Source of the DNA: DASXKD01 sp963734725
GTDB taxonomy: Bacteria > Actinomycetota > Actinomycetes > Streptosporangiales > Streptosporangiaceae
Direction: 5' to 3'
Length of the DNA: 64,000 nt
Assembly: GCA_963734725.1 (NCBI GenBank)
Contig: CAVTIX010000021.1
Location: forward strand, 124,001 to 188,000
Shown: positions 26,058-35,081 of the stretch, piece after piece
Numbering within the stretch: position 1 is the stretch's first letter
How the letters are laid out: the number at the start of each line of letters is the position of its first letter
Program-made: the position numbers and the translations under genes
Notes under the pieces: model-generated
Seen by the model: the letters and a program-made list of their open reading frames with translations, nothing else
Databases searched by the model: none
Told to the model about the DNA's origin: nothing

Positions 26058-26246
26058 TCATGGGCCGGCTGCTTGCTTGCGCAGGCGGGCTCGCTGGCGG
26101 AACCACCGGGCTCTGGCCTGGTGGCGGCGCCGCCACCAGGACCAGTGCAGGTAGTGGCGGATGGTCTGCCAGGCGCGGGTGAGCAGGTTGAAGACGCGTT
26201 TGATCTCGGTGACGGTGAGCGGGATCAGCCCGGGGTCTTCGGGTGG
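26058..26246 (-). pseudogene. IS701-family transposase, 3' remnant
   Basis: The minus strand encodes GLIPLTVTEIKRVF followed by YLHWSWWRRRHQARAR and a basic tail to the stop at 26058. This is the usual C-terminus of IS701-family transposases. The catalytic DDE part is absent and no terminal repeat was found, so the copy is dead. Confidence 0.75.
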
Positions 26247-26283
26247 CACCCTGCACGACACGACCTGCCTGGGCCCCATCTAC

Positions 26284-26289
26284 TACGCT
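26284..26289 (+). promoter_or_regulatory. -10 box for the sulfotransferase gene
   Basis: TACGCT ends 6 nt before GTG 26296, typical leaderless geometry, and supports this start over the longer frame. Confidence 0.4.
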
Positions 26290-26295
26290 CGCCGC

Positions 26296-27199
26296 GTGGC
26301 CGGCAGCCCGCGGCGTTATCAGTCGCACGACGAGGACAGCGCCCGGTGGCTCGGCTTCCCCTACCGGGATGACGACATCGTGATCAGCACCCGGTCCAAG
26401 ACCGGCACGACGTGGGTGCAGATGATCTGTGCGCTGCTGATCTTCCAGCAGCCGCGGCTCCCGGCACCGATCGCACTGCTATCGCCGTGGCTGGATCACC
26501 TGGTCGCGCCGCGGGAACAGGTGTTCGCGCAGCTTGCCGCGCAGCAGCACCGGCGGTTCATCAAGACCCACACCCCGCTGGACGGGATTCCGCTCGACGC
26601 CCGCGTCACCTACCTGGTCACCGCCCGGCACCCATTAGACGTGGCCGTGTCGCTCTACCACCACAGCGGCAACATCGACCGCGCCCGGCTCCGGCAACTG
26701 ACCGGCCAGCCCGAGCCCGCCACGCCCGCGCCACCGCTGCCGCCGCTGCACGACTGGCTGCTCGACTGGATCGCCGACGATCACGATCCGGCCGAGCGCC
26801 TGGACTCACTGCCCGGCCTCATGTGGCACCTCTCGGATGCCTGGGCCCGCCGCGGCCGGCCGAACATCCTGCTGGTGCACTACGACAACCTGTCCGCCGA
26901 CCTGGCGGGCCAGATGCGGTGGCTGGCCGGCGCTCGGGATCACCGTTCCTGGGCACGCCTGGCCCGCGCTGGTCCGCGCGGCCACGTTCGAGAGCATGTC
27001 GGGCAACGCGGACACCGCCGTGCCCACCGCCGGGCTGTTCAAGAGCAACGCCGCGTTCTTCCGGCGGGGCACATCCGGGGCCGGGCGCGAGATCCTCAGC
27101 GGCCGGGAGCTTGCGGCCTACCACGGCCGCGCCAGCCGACTGGCGCCGGCCGACATGCTTGCCTGGCTGCACGCGCCGGGCCGGGCGCCAGGCGCCTAG
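26296..27199 (+). pseudogene. Sulfotransferase-domain protein, frameshifted
   Basis: From GTG 26296 the frame encodes a PAPS-dependent sulfotransferase: the 5'-phosphosulfate loop STRSKTGTTWVQM, the catalytic-region KTHTPLDGIP, and the 3'-phosphate motif VTARHPLDVAVSLYHHSGN. Near 26930 (after DLAGQMRWLAG) the reading shifts one frame to LGITVPGHAWPALVRAATFESM, FKSNAAFFRRGTSGAGREIL and DMLAWLHAPG, ending at 27199. The second half is well preserved, so a recent mutation or an assembly indel is likely. The stop overlaps the convergent flavoprotein stop in CTAG. Confidence 0.8.
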
Positions 27200-30123
27200 C
27201 TGCCCGCCGTCGGCCCCAGCGCACTCCGCACAATCTCCAGCGGGTGGCGGGCCTGGCGGCCGGTGCCGTGGGCGATCTGCTGGCGGCAGGAGACCCCGGA
27301 CGCGGCGATGATCGTGTCCGCCGGTTCGGCGCGGACCGCCGGGAACAGGCGCAACTCTCCGATCCGCAGGGACAGGTCGTAGTGCTCGGCTTCGAAGCCG
27401 AACGAGCCGGCCATGCCACAACAGCCGGCGTCCACCTCGGTGACCTCGGCACCGGGGATCGCGCGCAATAGCGCCACGGTGGCGGCCGTGCCGGTGACCG
27501 CCTTCTGGTGGCAGTGGCCGTGGAACAGGATGCGCTTGCCCGGGACCGGGCCCAGGGTGAGGCGGCCGTCGGCGACCGCCTGGAGCAACAGTTCTTCCGG
27601 CAGGGTGCTGGCCGCGGCGACGGCCTCGGCCCGGGGGTCGCCGGGGAGCAGCGCGGGGTAGTCGTCGCGCAGCGTCAGCAGGCAGGACGGCTCCACGCCG
27701 ACGATGGGACCACGGCCGGCCACCCGGCCAGCCAGGCGCCGCGCCCGGCGCGCGGCCTGATCCACCAGGCCCTTGGACAGGCTGGCCCGGCCACAGCAGG
27801 CCCCGGTCTCGAGCCGTACCGTCCACCCGGCGGCCTCCAGCAGTTCGATCGCGGCGTGCGCGACCGCTGGCTCGGTGAAGCTGGTGAAGGAATCGCCGAG
27901 AAAGACCAGCTCCCTCCGTTCGCCGGCGGCCGCGGGTTCGCCCACGACCGCGGGTTCGGCGGCGATCGCGGGCCGGCGCGCATGCCAGCGGGCCAGGTTG
28001 TGCCGCTGGAACCGGGGCAGTGGCCGGGCCGCGGCCACCCCCAGCCAGCGCTCGGCCAGCCGCCGGGCCGGCCGGACGCCGCCCAGCAGGTTCGCCACCG
28101 GGGCCACGGCGGCGCCCATCCGGTTCAGCTCCCGGACCGAGCCGAACAAGCGGGACCGGAGCGGCACCCCGTGCTGCTCGTGGTGCGCGGCCAGCGCCTC
28201 GGTCTTAAGCGAGGCCATGTCCACGCCGAGCGGGCACTCGCTCTTGCATGCCTTGCATTCCAGGCACAGGTCGAGGATCTCGTGCAGCCGCTCATCGCCG
28301 AGCGCGGCCCGCGGGTTACTCATAGACAGCGCCTTGACCAGGGCGCCCGCCCGGCCGCGGGTCGAGTGCTCCTCGTCCAGGGTGGCCATGTAGGAGGGGC
28401 ACATCACCCCGGAAGCGGTCTTGCGGCACAGCCCGATGTTCATGCACCGGTCCGCCGCAGCGCGCATGCCGCCGGGGAACGCGATCCGGCTGACGTAGCG
28501 GGTAGGGCCCGGTGCCCCGCGCAGGTTGCTGTCCATCGGCGGCGCGTCCACGATCTTGCCGGGGTTCATCCGGTTGTCCGGGTCGAACAGCCGCTTGGCC
28601 TCACCCATCGCCGCATAGAGCGCGTCGCCGAACACGGCACGGTTGAACTCGCTGCGGACCAGCCCGTCGCCGTGCTCGCTGGAGTTGACGCCGCCGAACT
28701 CCAGGACCAGGTCCCGGACCTCCTCGGCGACCGCGCGCATCGTGGCGACCTGCCCCGGCTCGGTCAGATCCACGAACGGGCGGACGTGCAGGCACCCCAC
28801 CGAGCAGTGGCCGTAGAACCCCGCGGACAGCCCGTGCGCGCTGAGGATCTCCCGGAACCGGCGGGCGTACGCGCCGAGCACGGCCGGGTCGACGGCGGTG
28901 TCCTCGACAAACGCCAGCGGGCGGCGGGCGGCGGTGCTGGCGGCCATCAACAGCCCCAGGCCCGCCTGGCGCACCTTCAGCAGCGCCGTCTGGTCCGCGG
29001 CGGACCGAGCCCGCAGCGTGTGGTAGCCGCGGGAGTTCCGGCGCCACAGCGCGTCCAGCCGGTCCAGGCCGGCCGCGGCTTCCGCCTCGGTGTCGCCGAA
29101 GAAGGTGACGAACAGCAGCGCCCCTGGGTCGCCGGCCAGGATCGACGACAGCTGCCGGTACTCCAGCTTGGTGCGGGCCAGCTCTAGCATGGCGCGGTCG
29201 ATCAGCTCGACGGCGGCGGGCTGGCAGGCGAGCGCATCCCCGGTCGCGTCGATCGCCGCCTCGGTGGAGGTGAAGTGGCCGACGGCGATGACCCGGTGCC
29301 GGGGCGCGGGCACCAGGGCGACCTCCGCCCCCACGACCGTGACCAGCGTGCCCTCCGAGCCGACCACGAACCTGGCCAGGTCCAGGCCGCCCGGCCCGCC
29401 ACGGCCCGCCAGCCGGTCCAGCCGGTATCCGCCGGACTGGCGCCAGAACCGGGGGTACCCGGTGGCGATGGCTTCGGCGTTGCGGGCGGCCAGCGCGGGC
29501 AGCTCCCGGCAGATCGCGCCCTCCAGGGTGGGCCGGGCCGCCTGGGCGGCGAGCTCAGCCGCGCTCAGCGGGCCGAACGCCGCCGTGCTCGCGTCGGACA
29601 GGACCACGTCCAGCGTGAGCACGTGATCGATCGTCATGCCGTACCAGACCGATTGGCTGCCCGCCGAGTTGTTGCCGATCATCCCGCCCAGGGTGGCCCG
29701 GTTGCTGGTCGAGGTGTCGGGGCCGAACGTCAGCCCGTGCCGCGCGGCCGCCAGGTTCAGTTGCTCCTGCACCACGCCCGGCTGGACCCGCGCGCGCCGC
29801 GCCTCGGCGTCGATCGCGAGGATCTTGTTCATGTGCCGGGAGAAGTCCATGACCACGGCGCGGCCCACGGTCTGCCCCGCCAGGCTGGTCCCGGCCCCCC
29901 TCGGCAGGACCGGCACGCCGAACTCGGTGGCGGTGGCGACCACGGCCGCCGCTTCGCTGCCGTCCCGGGGGAACACCACGCCGATCGGCTCGATCGCGTA
30001 CATGCTCGCGTCCCGGGAGAACAGGTGCCTGGTATACGCGTCGAACCGCACTCCGCCGCCGACTGCCTTCCGCAACGCGGATTCCAGTTCGGCGGCGCGT
30101 TCTGCATCAAAATTGCTGCTCAG
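27196..30123 (-). CDS. FAD/Fe-S oxidoreductase, D-lactate or D-2-hydroxyglutarate dehydrogenase type
   Basis: About 975 residues. N-terminal FAD domain (PRGAGTSLAGQTVG, NRATLGGMIGNNSAGS), FAD-oxidase domain (FYGHCSVGCLHVRP, SSEHGDGLVRSEF), a two-cluster ferredoxin part (CMNIGLCRKT...CPSYM and CLECKACKSECPLG), then two CCG domains (GACCGRASLSKG, AGCCGMAGSFG). It oxidises a 2-hydroxyacid and feeds electrons to the chain. No ATG/GTG fits the N-terminus SSNFDAERAAE; CTG 30123 overlaps the CocE stop as CTGA and is the best start. The frame's further extension to 30429 is antisense to CocE. Confidence 0.9.
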   Translation of the reverse strand: MSSNFDAERAAELESALRKAVGGGVRFDAYTRHLFSRDASMYAIEPIGVVFPRDGSEAAAVVATATEFGVPVLPRGAGTSLAGQTVGRAVVMDFSRHMNKILAIDAEARRARVQPGVVQEQLNLAAARHGLTFGPDTSTSNRATLGGMIGNNSAGSQSVWYGMTIDHVLTLDVVLSDASTAAFGPLSAAELAAQAARPTLEGAICRELPALAARNAEAIATGYPRFWRQSGGYRLDRLAGRGGPGGLDLARFVVGSEGTLVTVVGAEVALVPAPRHRVIAVGHFTSTEAAIDATGDALACQPAAVELIDRAMLELARTKLEYRQLSSILAGDPGALLFVTFFGDTEAEAAAGLDRLDALWRRNSRGYHTLRARSAADQTALLKVRQAGLGLLMAASTAARRPLAFVEDTAVDPAVLGAYARRFREILSAHGLSAGFYGHCSVGCLHVRPFVDLTEPGQVATMRAVAEEVRDLVLEFGGVNSSEHGDGLVRSEFNRAVFGDALYAAMGEAKRLFDPDNRMNPGKIVDAPPMDSNLRGAPGPTRYVSRIAFPGGMRAAADRCMNIGLCRKTASGVMCPSYMATLDEEHSTRGRAGALVKALSMSNPRAALGDERLHEILDLCLECKACKSECPLGVDMASLKTEALAAHHEQHGVPLRSRLFGSVRELNRMGAAVAPVANLLGGVRPARRLAERWLGVAAARPLPRFQRHNLARWHARRPAIAAEPAVVGEPAAAGERRELVFLGDSFTSFTEPAVAHAAIELLEAAGWTVRLETGACCGRASLSKGLVDQAARRARRLAGRVAGRGPIVGVEPSCLLTLRDDYPALLPGDPRAEAVAAASTLPEELLLQAVADGRLTLGPVPGKRILFHGHCHQKAVTGTAATVALLRAIPGAEVTEVDAGCCGMAGSFGFEAEHYDLSLRIGELRLFPAVRAEPADTIIAASGVSCRQQIAHGTGRQARHPLEIVRSALGPTAGS

Positions 30124-31766
30124 GGCGGGACCGGGAGGATGAGAGCGGACGGGTGGCCGGGGTCGTGGAAGACCTGCTGCCGCGCGGGCGCCAGGCGCAC
30201 CGCGGCGCCGAGCGGCTCGCCGGTGCCGGGGTTGCGGGCGTACCGGGGGTGCGCGCCGCTGGAGACCTGCAGCCGCAGCCGGTGGCCCCGGCGGAAACGG
30301 TGCGCCGCAGGCCAGAGCGGGATCCGGGCGTGGATCGTGCCGTCGGGCTGCCGTTGCGGCCGTCCCGGGGCAAGCCGGAGCAGCGCGTCGCAGATGTTCA
30401 GCGACGCCCCGGCCGGGCTGACGTCGCACAGCCGGGCGAAGAAGTCGGTGTGCTCCCGGTCGGATGAGACGAACAGGTCCGCCACCACCTCACCGGCCAC
30501 CTCCAGGTCGCCGGCCAGCGGGGCGCTGGTGTAGGTCAGCACGTCGGGACGCGCCTCCAGGCTGCGATTGTCCACCCGGGCCCGGCCGGACAGGCCGACC
30601 GGGCCGGCCAGGTTCGGCGTCGGGTCCGCCGGGTCGTAGGTGTAGCTGTCCGGATCCGCCGCGGGCGGCGCCTGCTGGGCCAGCATGCCGCCTGGGTGCA
30701 GGTGCCAGCGGTGCGGCCGGCCCTCCGGCGGCCAGGCGGGCAGATCACGCCACTCGTCCGCGCCGGTGACGAAGACCCGCACCGGCTGGGGCCGCAGCGC
30801 GGCGCGGTCCCCCGCCAGGTACGCGCGCATCCACGCCAGCGCTTCCTGCAGCCACGCCTGCACCGACTCCTGGTCGGCGTGCCGCCAGGGGCCGATGAGC
30901 AGGTACGGCGCCTGACCGGCTGCGCGCAGCGCCGCGTAGTCGCGAAGCTGCAGCGGCAGGAAGATGTCTTGCCACCCGCTCACCATGCTGACCGGGGCGC
31001 TCACCTTGCCCAGCGTCCCGGCGAACCCGCGGCCCGTCCAGTACCCGTCCCCCGCGGTGTCGTGTGCCAGCCAGTCCTGCCAGTAGAGCACACTGCGGCC
31101 GGTGGCCAGCCGGTCCAGGTCACGGAGCGGCAGGTGGTTCAGCAGCGGCCGCCTGCCCCGCTCGGCGAGCCGGCCGCGCAGCGTCGCCAGCGGCCGCTCC
31201 TGCCCGGCGACCTGGCAGAGCCAGGCCAGCGCGGTCTCCAGGGAGAACGAACCGCCGGGGTAGAACGCGGCGCGGAAGTCGGCGGTGGTGACCTGGGCGG
31301 CGATCGCGGCCAGCTCGTCCCCCGCGTCCGCCGCGATGGCCCACTGGGTCATGCCGAGGTAGCTCGGGCCGCAGGTGCCGAACGACCCCGGATACCACGG
31401 CTGCTCGCGGAGCCAGGCCACGGTGGCCAGGCCGTCGTCGTGCTCATCGGGCCCGAACGGGTCGAACGTGCCGCCCGAGCCGAAGGTGCCACGGCAGCTC
31501 TGGATGACGGCCTGGAACCCCCGCTCGGCGAACATCCGCCCGAACATCAGGCCCCAGCTGCGCCGCCGCCCGTACGGCGAACGGACCAGGACCAGCGGTG
31601 GCGGCGGCCGCAACGGCCACGGGCGGGTCCGCGGTGCGTACCGGTCGGCGAGCAGGACCACCCCATCGGGCATCCGGACCCGCAGATCACGCTGGAGGTC
31701 GATGTCGCGGCTGGCGACGGGCGGCAGCTTGAGGGCCTGCCCCAGGAATCGGCTGGCGAAGGTCAT
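30120..31766 (-). CDS. CocE/NonD-family hydrolase
   Basis: 548 residues. X-Pro dipeptidyl-peptidase (S15) fold: RMPDGVVLLADRY at the start, nucleophile elbow GPSYLGMTQW (Ser about 140), a cap region and a C-terminal jelly-roll (VDNRSLEARPDVLTYTSAPL, SSGAHPRYARNPGTGE). Members hydrolyse acyl esters, cocaine or beta-lactams. The start ATG 31766 is followed by a plausible N-terminus. It is translationally coupled with the flavoprotein gene downstream. Confidence 0.9.
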   Translation of the reverse strand: MTFASRFLGQALKLPPVASRDIDLQRDLRVRMPDGVVLLADRYAPRTRPWPLRPPPPLVLVRSPYGRRRSWGLMFGRMFAERGFQAVIQSCRGTFGSGGTFDPFGPDEHDDGLATVAWLREQPWYPGSFGTCGPSYLGMTQWAIAADAGDELAAIAAQVTTADFRAAFYPGGSFSLETALAWLCQVAGQERPLATLRGRLAERGRRPLLNHLPLRDLDRLATGRSVLYWQDWLAHDTAGDGYWTGRGFAGTLGKVSAPVSMVSGWQDIFLPLQLRDYAALRAAGQAPYLLIGPWRHADQESVQAWLQEALAWMRAYLAGDRAALRPQPVRVFVTGADEWRDLPAWPPEGRPHRWHLHPGGMLAQQAPPAADPDSYTYDPADPTPNLAGPVGLSGRARVDNRSLEARPDVLTYTSAPLAGDLEVAGEVVADLFVSSDREHTDFFARLCDVSPAGASLNICDALLRLAPGRPQRQPDGTIHARIPLWPAAHRFRRGHRLRLQVSSGAHPRYARNPGTGEPLGAAVRLAPARQQVFHDPGHPSALILPVPP

Positions 31767-31844
31767 CTCGGGGTCTGTTGTCCGCTGGCGGCTGTTTGCT
31801 AAGGCAGTCTGCTACGGCGCGGGCACGGGCGTCCAGAACGCCAG

Positions 31845-31882
31845 GCGCCCCCGCCAGCGGAGCGGGATGCTGACGGGGGCGC
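31845..31882 (-). terminator. Hairpin after the PspC/DUF1707 genes
   Basis: Arms GCGCCCCCG (31845-31853) and CGGGGGCGC (31874-31882) with an inner CAGC/GCTG pair. It lies beyond the minus-strand stop at 31948 and before the CocE start, so it fits a terminator. Confidence 0.55.
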
Positions 31883-31947
31883 GGGCGCGGGAGGCGCAGT
31901 GAGGCGGGCGGGTGGCGCAGTGGGTTGGGTGCGGCGCGGCGGGCCTG

Positions 31948-32427
31948 CTAGTGGCGGTGCCACCCGACGAAACGCCACCACACGAACACCACGATCCCGA
32001 TCAGCAGCCAGGGGATGTGGAACCCGAGTGGCCAGAACCCCCCGAACGGGAAGAAGAACGGGCGGGCGAGCCACTGTCCCACCATGATCGCGATGATCGC
32101 CACCAGGGCGAGGAAGGCGATCCGGGGGAACGGGCGGGGCCCGGGCGGGCGCGGGCGCTGGTCCTGGCGGGCGACCGGCCGTGGCAGTTCGGGTTCGGGC
32201 AGGTCATCGAACAGGCCGGCCAAGTCCGACTGCGTCTTGGCCTTCATCGCCCGGTCGAGCCGCTCGTTGAACTCCTCCTCGTCGAGCCGCCCGTCCCCGT
32301 AATGCTTGGACAAGCGGTCCGCGACCTCGGTGCGCTCGGCGTGGGAAACCCGCATGTTGGGGTCGGCCTGGCTGGCGCGGCGGCCAGACGATCCGCGCCC
32401 CCATGGCGGATTGTACGGCGCTGGCAT
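31948..32427 (-). CDS. DUF1707 (SHOCT-like) membrane protein
   Basis: 159 residues. The DUF1707 motif MRVSHAERTEVADRLSKHYGDGRLDEEEFNERLDRA... (about 25-65, cited here as its first and last parts) is followed by a Pro-rich linker and two hydrophobic helices (IAFLALVAIIAIMVG and WLLIGIVVFVWW). AAGGAGG supports ATG 32427. It follows the PspC gene by 18 nt in the same direction. The role is unknown; DUF1707 proteins commonly accompany PspC and two-component genes. Confidence 0.87.
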   Translation of the reverse strand: MPAPYNPPWGRGSSGRRASQADPNMRVSHAERTEVADRLSKHYGDGRLDEEEFNERLDRAMKAKTQSDLAGLFDDLPEPELPRPVARQDQRPRPPGPRPFPRIAFLALVAIIAIMVGQWLARPFFFPFGGFWPLGFHIPWLLIGIVVFVWWRFVGWHRH

Positions 32428-32445
32428 GGTTTGCGACCTCCTTGG

Positions 32446-32733
32446 TCAGAGTGACCGGGTCTGCCGGGACTGGAAGAAACTGCCGGCGATGGACTGGTCG
32501 GTTCCCTCGTCGGGAATCAGCAGCCAGCCCGCGAGGTAGATCGGCACGCCGGCCCCACCGACGAAGGCGAGCACGACGAGAACGATCCGGATGATCGTCA
32601 CGTCAGCGCCCAGGTATCGAGCGATCCCGGCGGCGACCCCCGCCACCATCCGGTCGTTGACCGGGCGGGTGAGCGGGTGCGGCAGGCTCTGGTTGCTTGC
32701 TTGCGGCTTGGCATCTGCAGTGGTTGTGTCCAT
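32446..32733 (-). CDS. PspC-domain membrane protein
   Basis: 95 residues from ATG 32733 (GGAGG upstream). The PspC domain is plain: NDRMVAGVAAGIARYLGAD followed by a membrane helix and PIYLAGWLLIPDEG. PspC senses membrane stress and signals in the phage-shock response. It is divergent from a histidine kinase that carries its own PspC domain, sharing a 130-bp promoter region, so it is probably a target of that kinase. Confidence 0.88.
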   Translation of the reverse strand: MDTTTADAKPQASNQSLPHPLTRPVNDRMVAGVAAGIARYLGADVTIIRIVLVVLAFVGGAGVPIYLAGWLLIPDEGTDQSIAGSFFQSRQTRSL

Positions 32734-32863
32734 GCCTCCAGCGTGATCGGCGGGGCCTCCCGCGGGTATCGGGAAGACCCCTGATCCCACCCTGATATCT
32801 GCCGGTGAGGATCAGGGTTCCTCCGGATTTCCGGGCGGGCGCGGCAGGCGCGATGATGGATGC

Positions 32864-34249
32864 GTGAACGAACCGGAGCCCAGCGGCTGGATGCCGCCCT
32901 GGCACGCCGCCCGCGCGGAGGACGGGCAGTGGCCGGGCCGTCGGCATTCCGGCCGCGCGCCGCGGCGATGGGGCCGCTGGCACTCCCGCGAGCCGCTGCG
33001 CCGCGCGCGGGAGGACCGCCTGGTCGGCGGGGTCGCCGCCGGGCTGGCGGCGCGGATGGGCCGCGATGTCACCACCGTGCGGATCATCTTCGTCGTGGCC
33101 GCCGTCCTGTCCGGAGGCTTCATCGCGGCGGCGTACGTGGTCGCCTGGATGCTCATCCCGATGGAGGGCGCGCAGCGCAACATCGCCGGGAAGGCGCTGA
33201 CCGACCGGCGCGGCCTCGCGCTCGCCGCGGGTTACGGGTCGCTGGTGATCATCCTGCGCATCCTGGTCTCGGTGTTCCGCGTCGGGTGGCTCAGTTCCTT
33301 CTTCTGGCCGCTCGCCATCGCCGGGGCCGGGCTCATCCTGATCTGGCGGAATGCCGACAAGGACGAACAGGCGATGGTGCAGAACCTGGTGCAGCCGGTC
33401 GCGGGCCTGACCGCGAAATCCCGCCGGGCCGGGTTCATCATCCGGCTGACCGTGGCCGTGATCCTGCTGGTCAGCGGTATTACTGCGCTGCAGTCGGCGC
33501 ACGAGAACATCGCGCTGCTCAAGCCCCTGGCCGGAGTGGCGCTGCTGATCTCCGCCATCGTGGTGCTGCTCGGCCCGTGGTGGCTGCGCATCGCGCGGGA
33601 CCTGGTCGTAGAGCGCCAGGCCCGGGTCCGGGCCGAAGAACGGGCCGACATCGCCACGCGAGTGCACGACTCGGTGCTGCAGACCCTGGCCCTGATCCAG
33701 CGCCGCGCGGACCAGCCGCAGCAGGTCATCGCGCTGGCCCGGGCCCAGGAGCGGGAACTGCGCTCGTGGCTGTTCGACGGCAGGCCGCCCGGGTCCATCG
33801 ACAGGGCCACGACGCTGGCCGGGGGGATCCGGCAGATCCAGCAGGAGGTGGAGGCCCAGCACGGCGTGGCCGTGGAGGCGGTCACAGTGGGCGACTGTGC
33901 CCTGGACGACGACCTGGCCGCCCTGCTCGCCGCCGCGCGGGAGGCGACGGTCAACGCCGTGAAGTGGTCCGGCGCCCCGGTCGTCTCGCTGTTCGCCGAG
34001 GTTGAGCCGGCCGAGGTGTCGGTGTTCGTCCGGGACCGGGGCAAGGGGTTCGACCCGGCGGCCGTGCCGGCCGACCGCAAGGGCCTGGCCGAGTCGGTGC
34101 GCGCCCGGATGGCACGCCACGGCGGCGCCGCGAACATCCGCAGCGCGCCGGACCAAGGTACCGAGGTGTCGCTGTCGATGAAGTCGCCCGCCGGTTATAA
34201 GCTCATCCGGCCAGGTCAGGAGAGCACCGCAGGAGGGCAGACCCGGTAG
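32864..34249 (+). CDS. Sensor histidine kinase with N-terminal PspC domain
   Basis: 461 residues, GTG 32864. A PspC segment (EDRLVGGVAAGLAARMGRD, AAYVVAWMLIP) leads into four hydrophobic helices, then the HisKA_3 box IATRVHDSVLQTLALIQ (phospho-His near 267) and an HATPase domain (LLAAAREATVNAVKWSGA, VRDRGKGFDP, GTEVSLSM). This is the NarL-type kinase layout; the membrane PspC part probably senses envelope state. The partner response regulator lies 150 nt downstream. Confidence 0.92.
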   Translation: MNEPEPSGWMPPWHAARAEDGQWPGRRHSGRAPRRWGRWHSREPLRRAREDRLVGGVAAGLAARMGRDVTTVRIIFVVAAVLSGGFIAAAYVVAWMLIPMEGAQRNIAGKALTDRRGLALAAGYGSLVIILRILVSVFRVGWLSSFFWPLAIAGAGLILIWRNADKDEQAMVQNLVQPVAGLTAKSRRAGFIIRLTVAVILLVSGITALQSAHENIALLKPLAGVALLISAIVVLLGPWWLRIARDLVVERQARVRAEERADIATRVHDSVLQTLALIQRRADQPQQVIALARAQERELRSWLFDGRPPGSIDRATTLAGGIRQIQQEVEAQHGVAVEAVTVGDCALDDDLAALLAAAREATVNAVKWSGAPVVSLFAEVEPAEVSVFVRDRGKGFDPAAVPADRKGLAESVRARMARHGGAANIRSAPDQGTEVSLSMKSPAGYKLIRPGQESTAGGQTR

Positions 34250-34349
34250 CCTTCACCAGGCGGCACTGCCCGGGCCACGCGCCCGCCCGCGAGCATGGCT
34301 GGCCCGTGCGGGCTGGGTCGCACGGCTGTCATGCCGTGGACCTGGCATC

Positions 34350-34355
34350 TAGACT
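34350..34355 (+). promoter_or_regulatory. -10 box before the response regulator
   Basis: TAGACT lies just before a short leader frame (ATG 34358 or GTG 34364, 14 codons or fewer) whose TGA overlaps the regulator ATG at 34399 as ATGA. The regulator may thus have its own promoter and be translated by coupling. Confidence 0.35.
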
Positions 34356-34398
34356 CCATGAGCGTGTCCCTAACCGTGCCCCGAGCGCCGGGCCGGCC

Positions 34399-35062
34399 AT
34401 GACCAGCCAGGCGCGGCCGCGGGTGTTCATCGTGGACGACCACGGCCTGTTCCGGTCCGGGGTCAGGTCCGAGCTTGGCGACGAGGTGGAAGTCGTCGGC
34501 GAGGCCGAAGACGTGGCGCACTCGATCGACCGGATCGCCGCGACCCTGCCCGATGTCGTGCTGCTCGACGTGCACCTGCCGGGCGGCGGGGGGCAGGCCG
34601 TGGTGACCGCGATGAGAGGCTCGCACCCGCAGGTGCGTTTTCTCGCGCTGTCCGCCTCCGATGCCCCGGAGGACGTGATCGCCGTCATCCGCGCGGGCGC
34701 GCGGGGGTATGTGACGAAGACGATCTCCGGCGCCGAACTGGTGGACGCGGTGCACCGGGTCGCGGCGGGCGATGCGGTCTTCTCCCCGCGGCTGGCCGGC
34801 TTCGTCCTCGACGCCTTCGCCACGCACGGCGCCGCCCGGGCAGCAGGCCCCCTCGCTCGACCCCGAACTGGACCAGCTCACCATGCGGGAGCGAGAGGTG
34901 CTGCGGCTGATCGCCCGCGGCTACACCTACAAGGAGATCGCCCGGGAGCTGTTCATCTCCATCAAGACGGTGGAGACGCACGTCTCCTCCGTGCTGCGGA
35001 AGCTACAGCTGTCGACCCGGCACCAGCTCGCGCGGTGGGCGACCGAGCGGCGGCTGTACTGA
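34399..35062 (+). pseudogene. NarL/LuxR response regulator, frameshifted
   Basis: The receiver domain is complete: FIVDDHGLFR, phospho-Asp in VVLLDVHLPGGGG, ALSAS and GYVTKTIS. After VLDAFATHGAA (about 34835) the frame must change to read PSLDPELDQLTMREREVLRLI and the LuxR helix-turn-helix ARGYTYKEIARELFISIKT up to TERRLY at 35062. The kinase next to it is intact, so an indel error in the sequence is as likely as real loss. If true, the protein would lack its DNA-binding domain. Confidence 0.85.
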
Positions 35063-35081
35063 GCCGCTGGCGGGACGGGCT

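Noticed and set aside
30124..30429. N-terminal extension of the large flavoprotein
   Set aside because: It is antisense to the well-supported CocE gene, has shadow composition and no homology.
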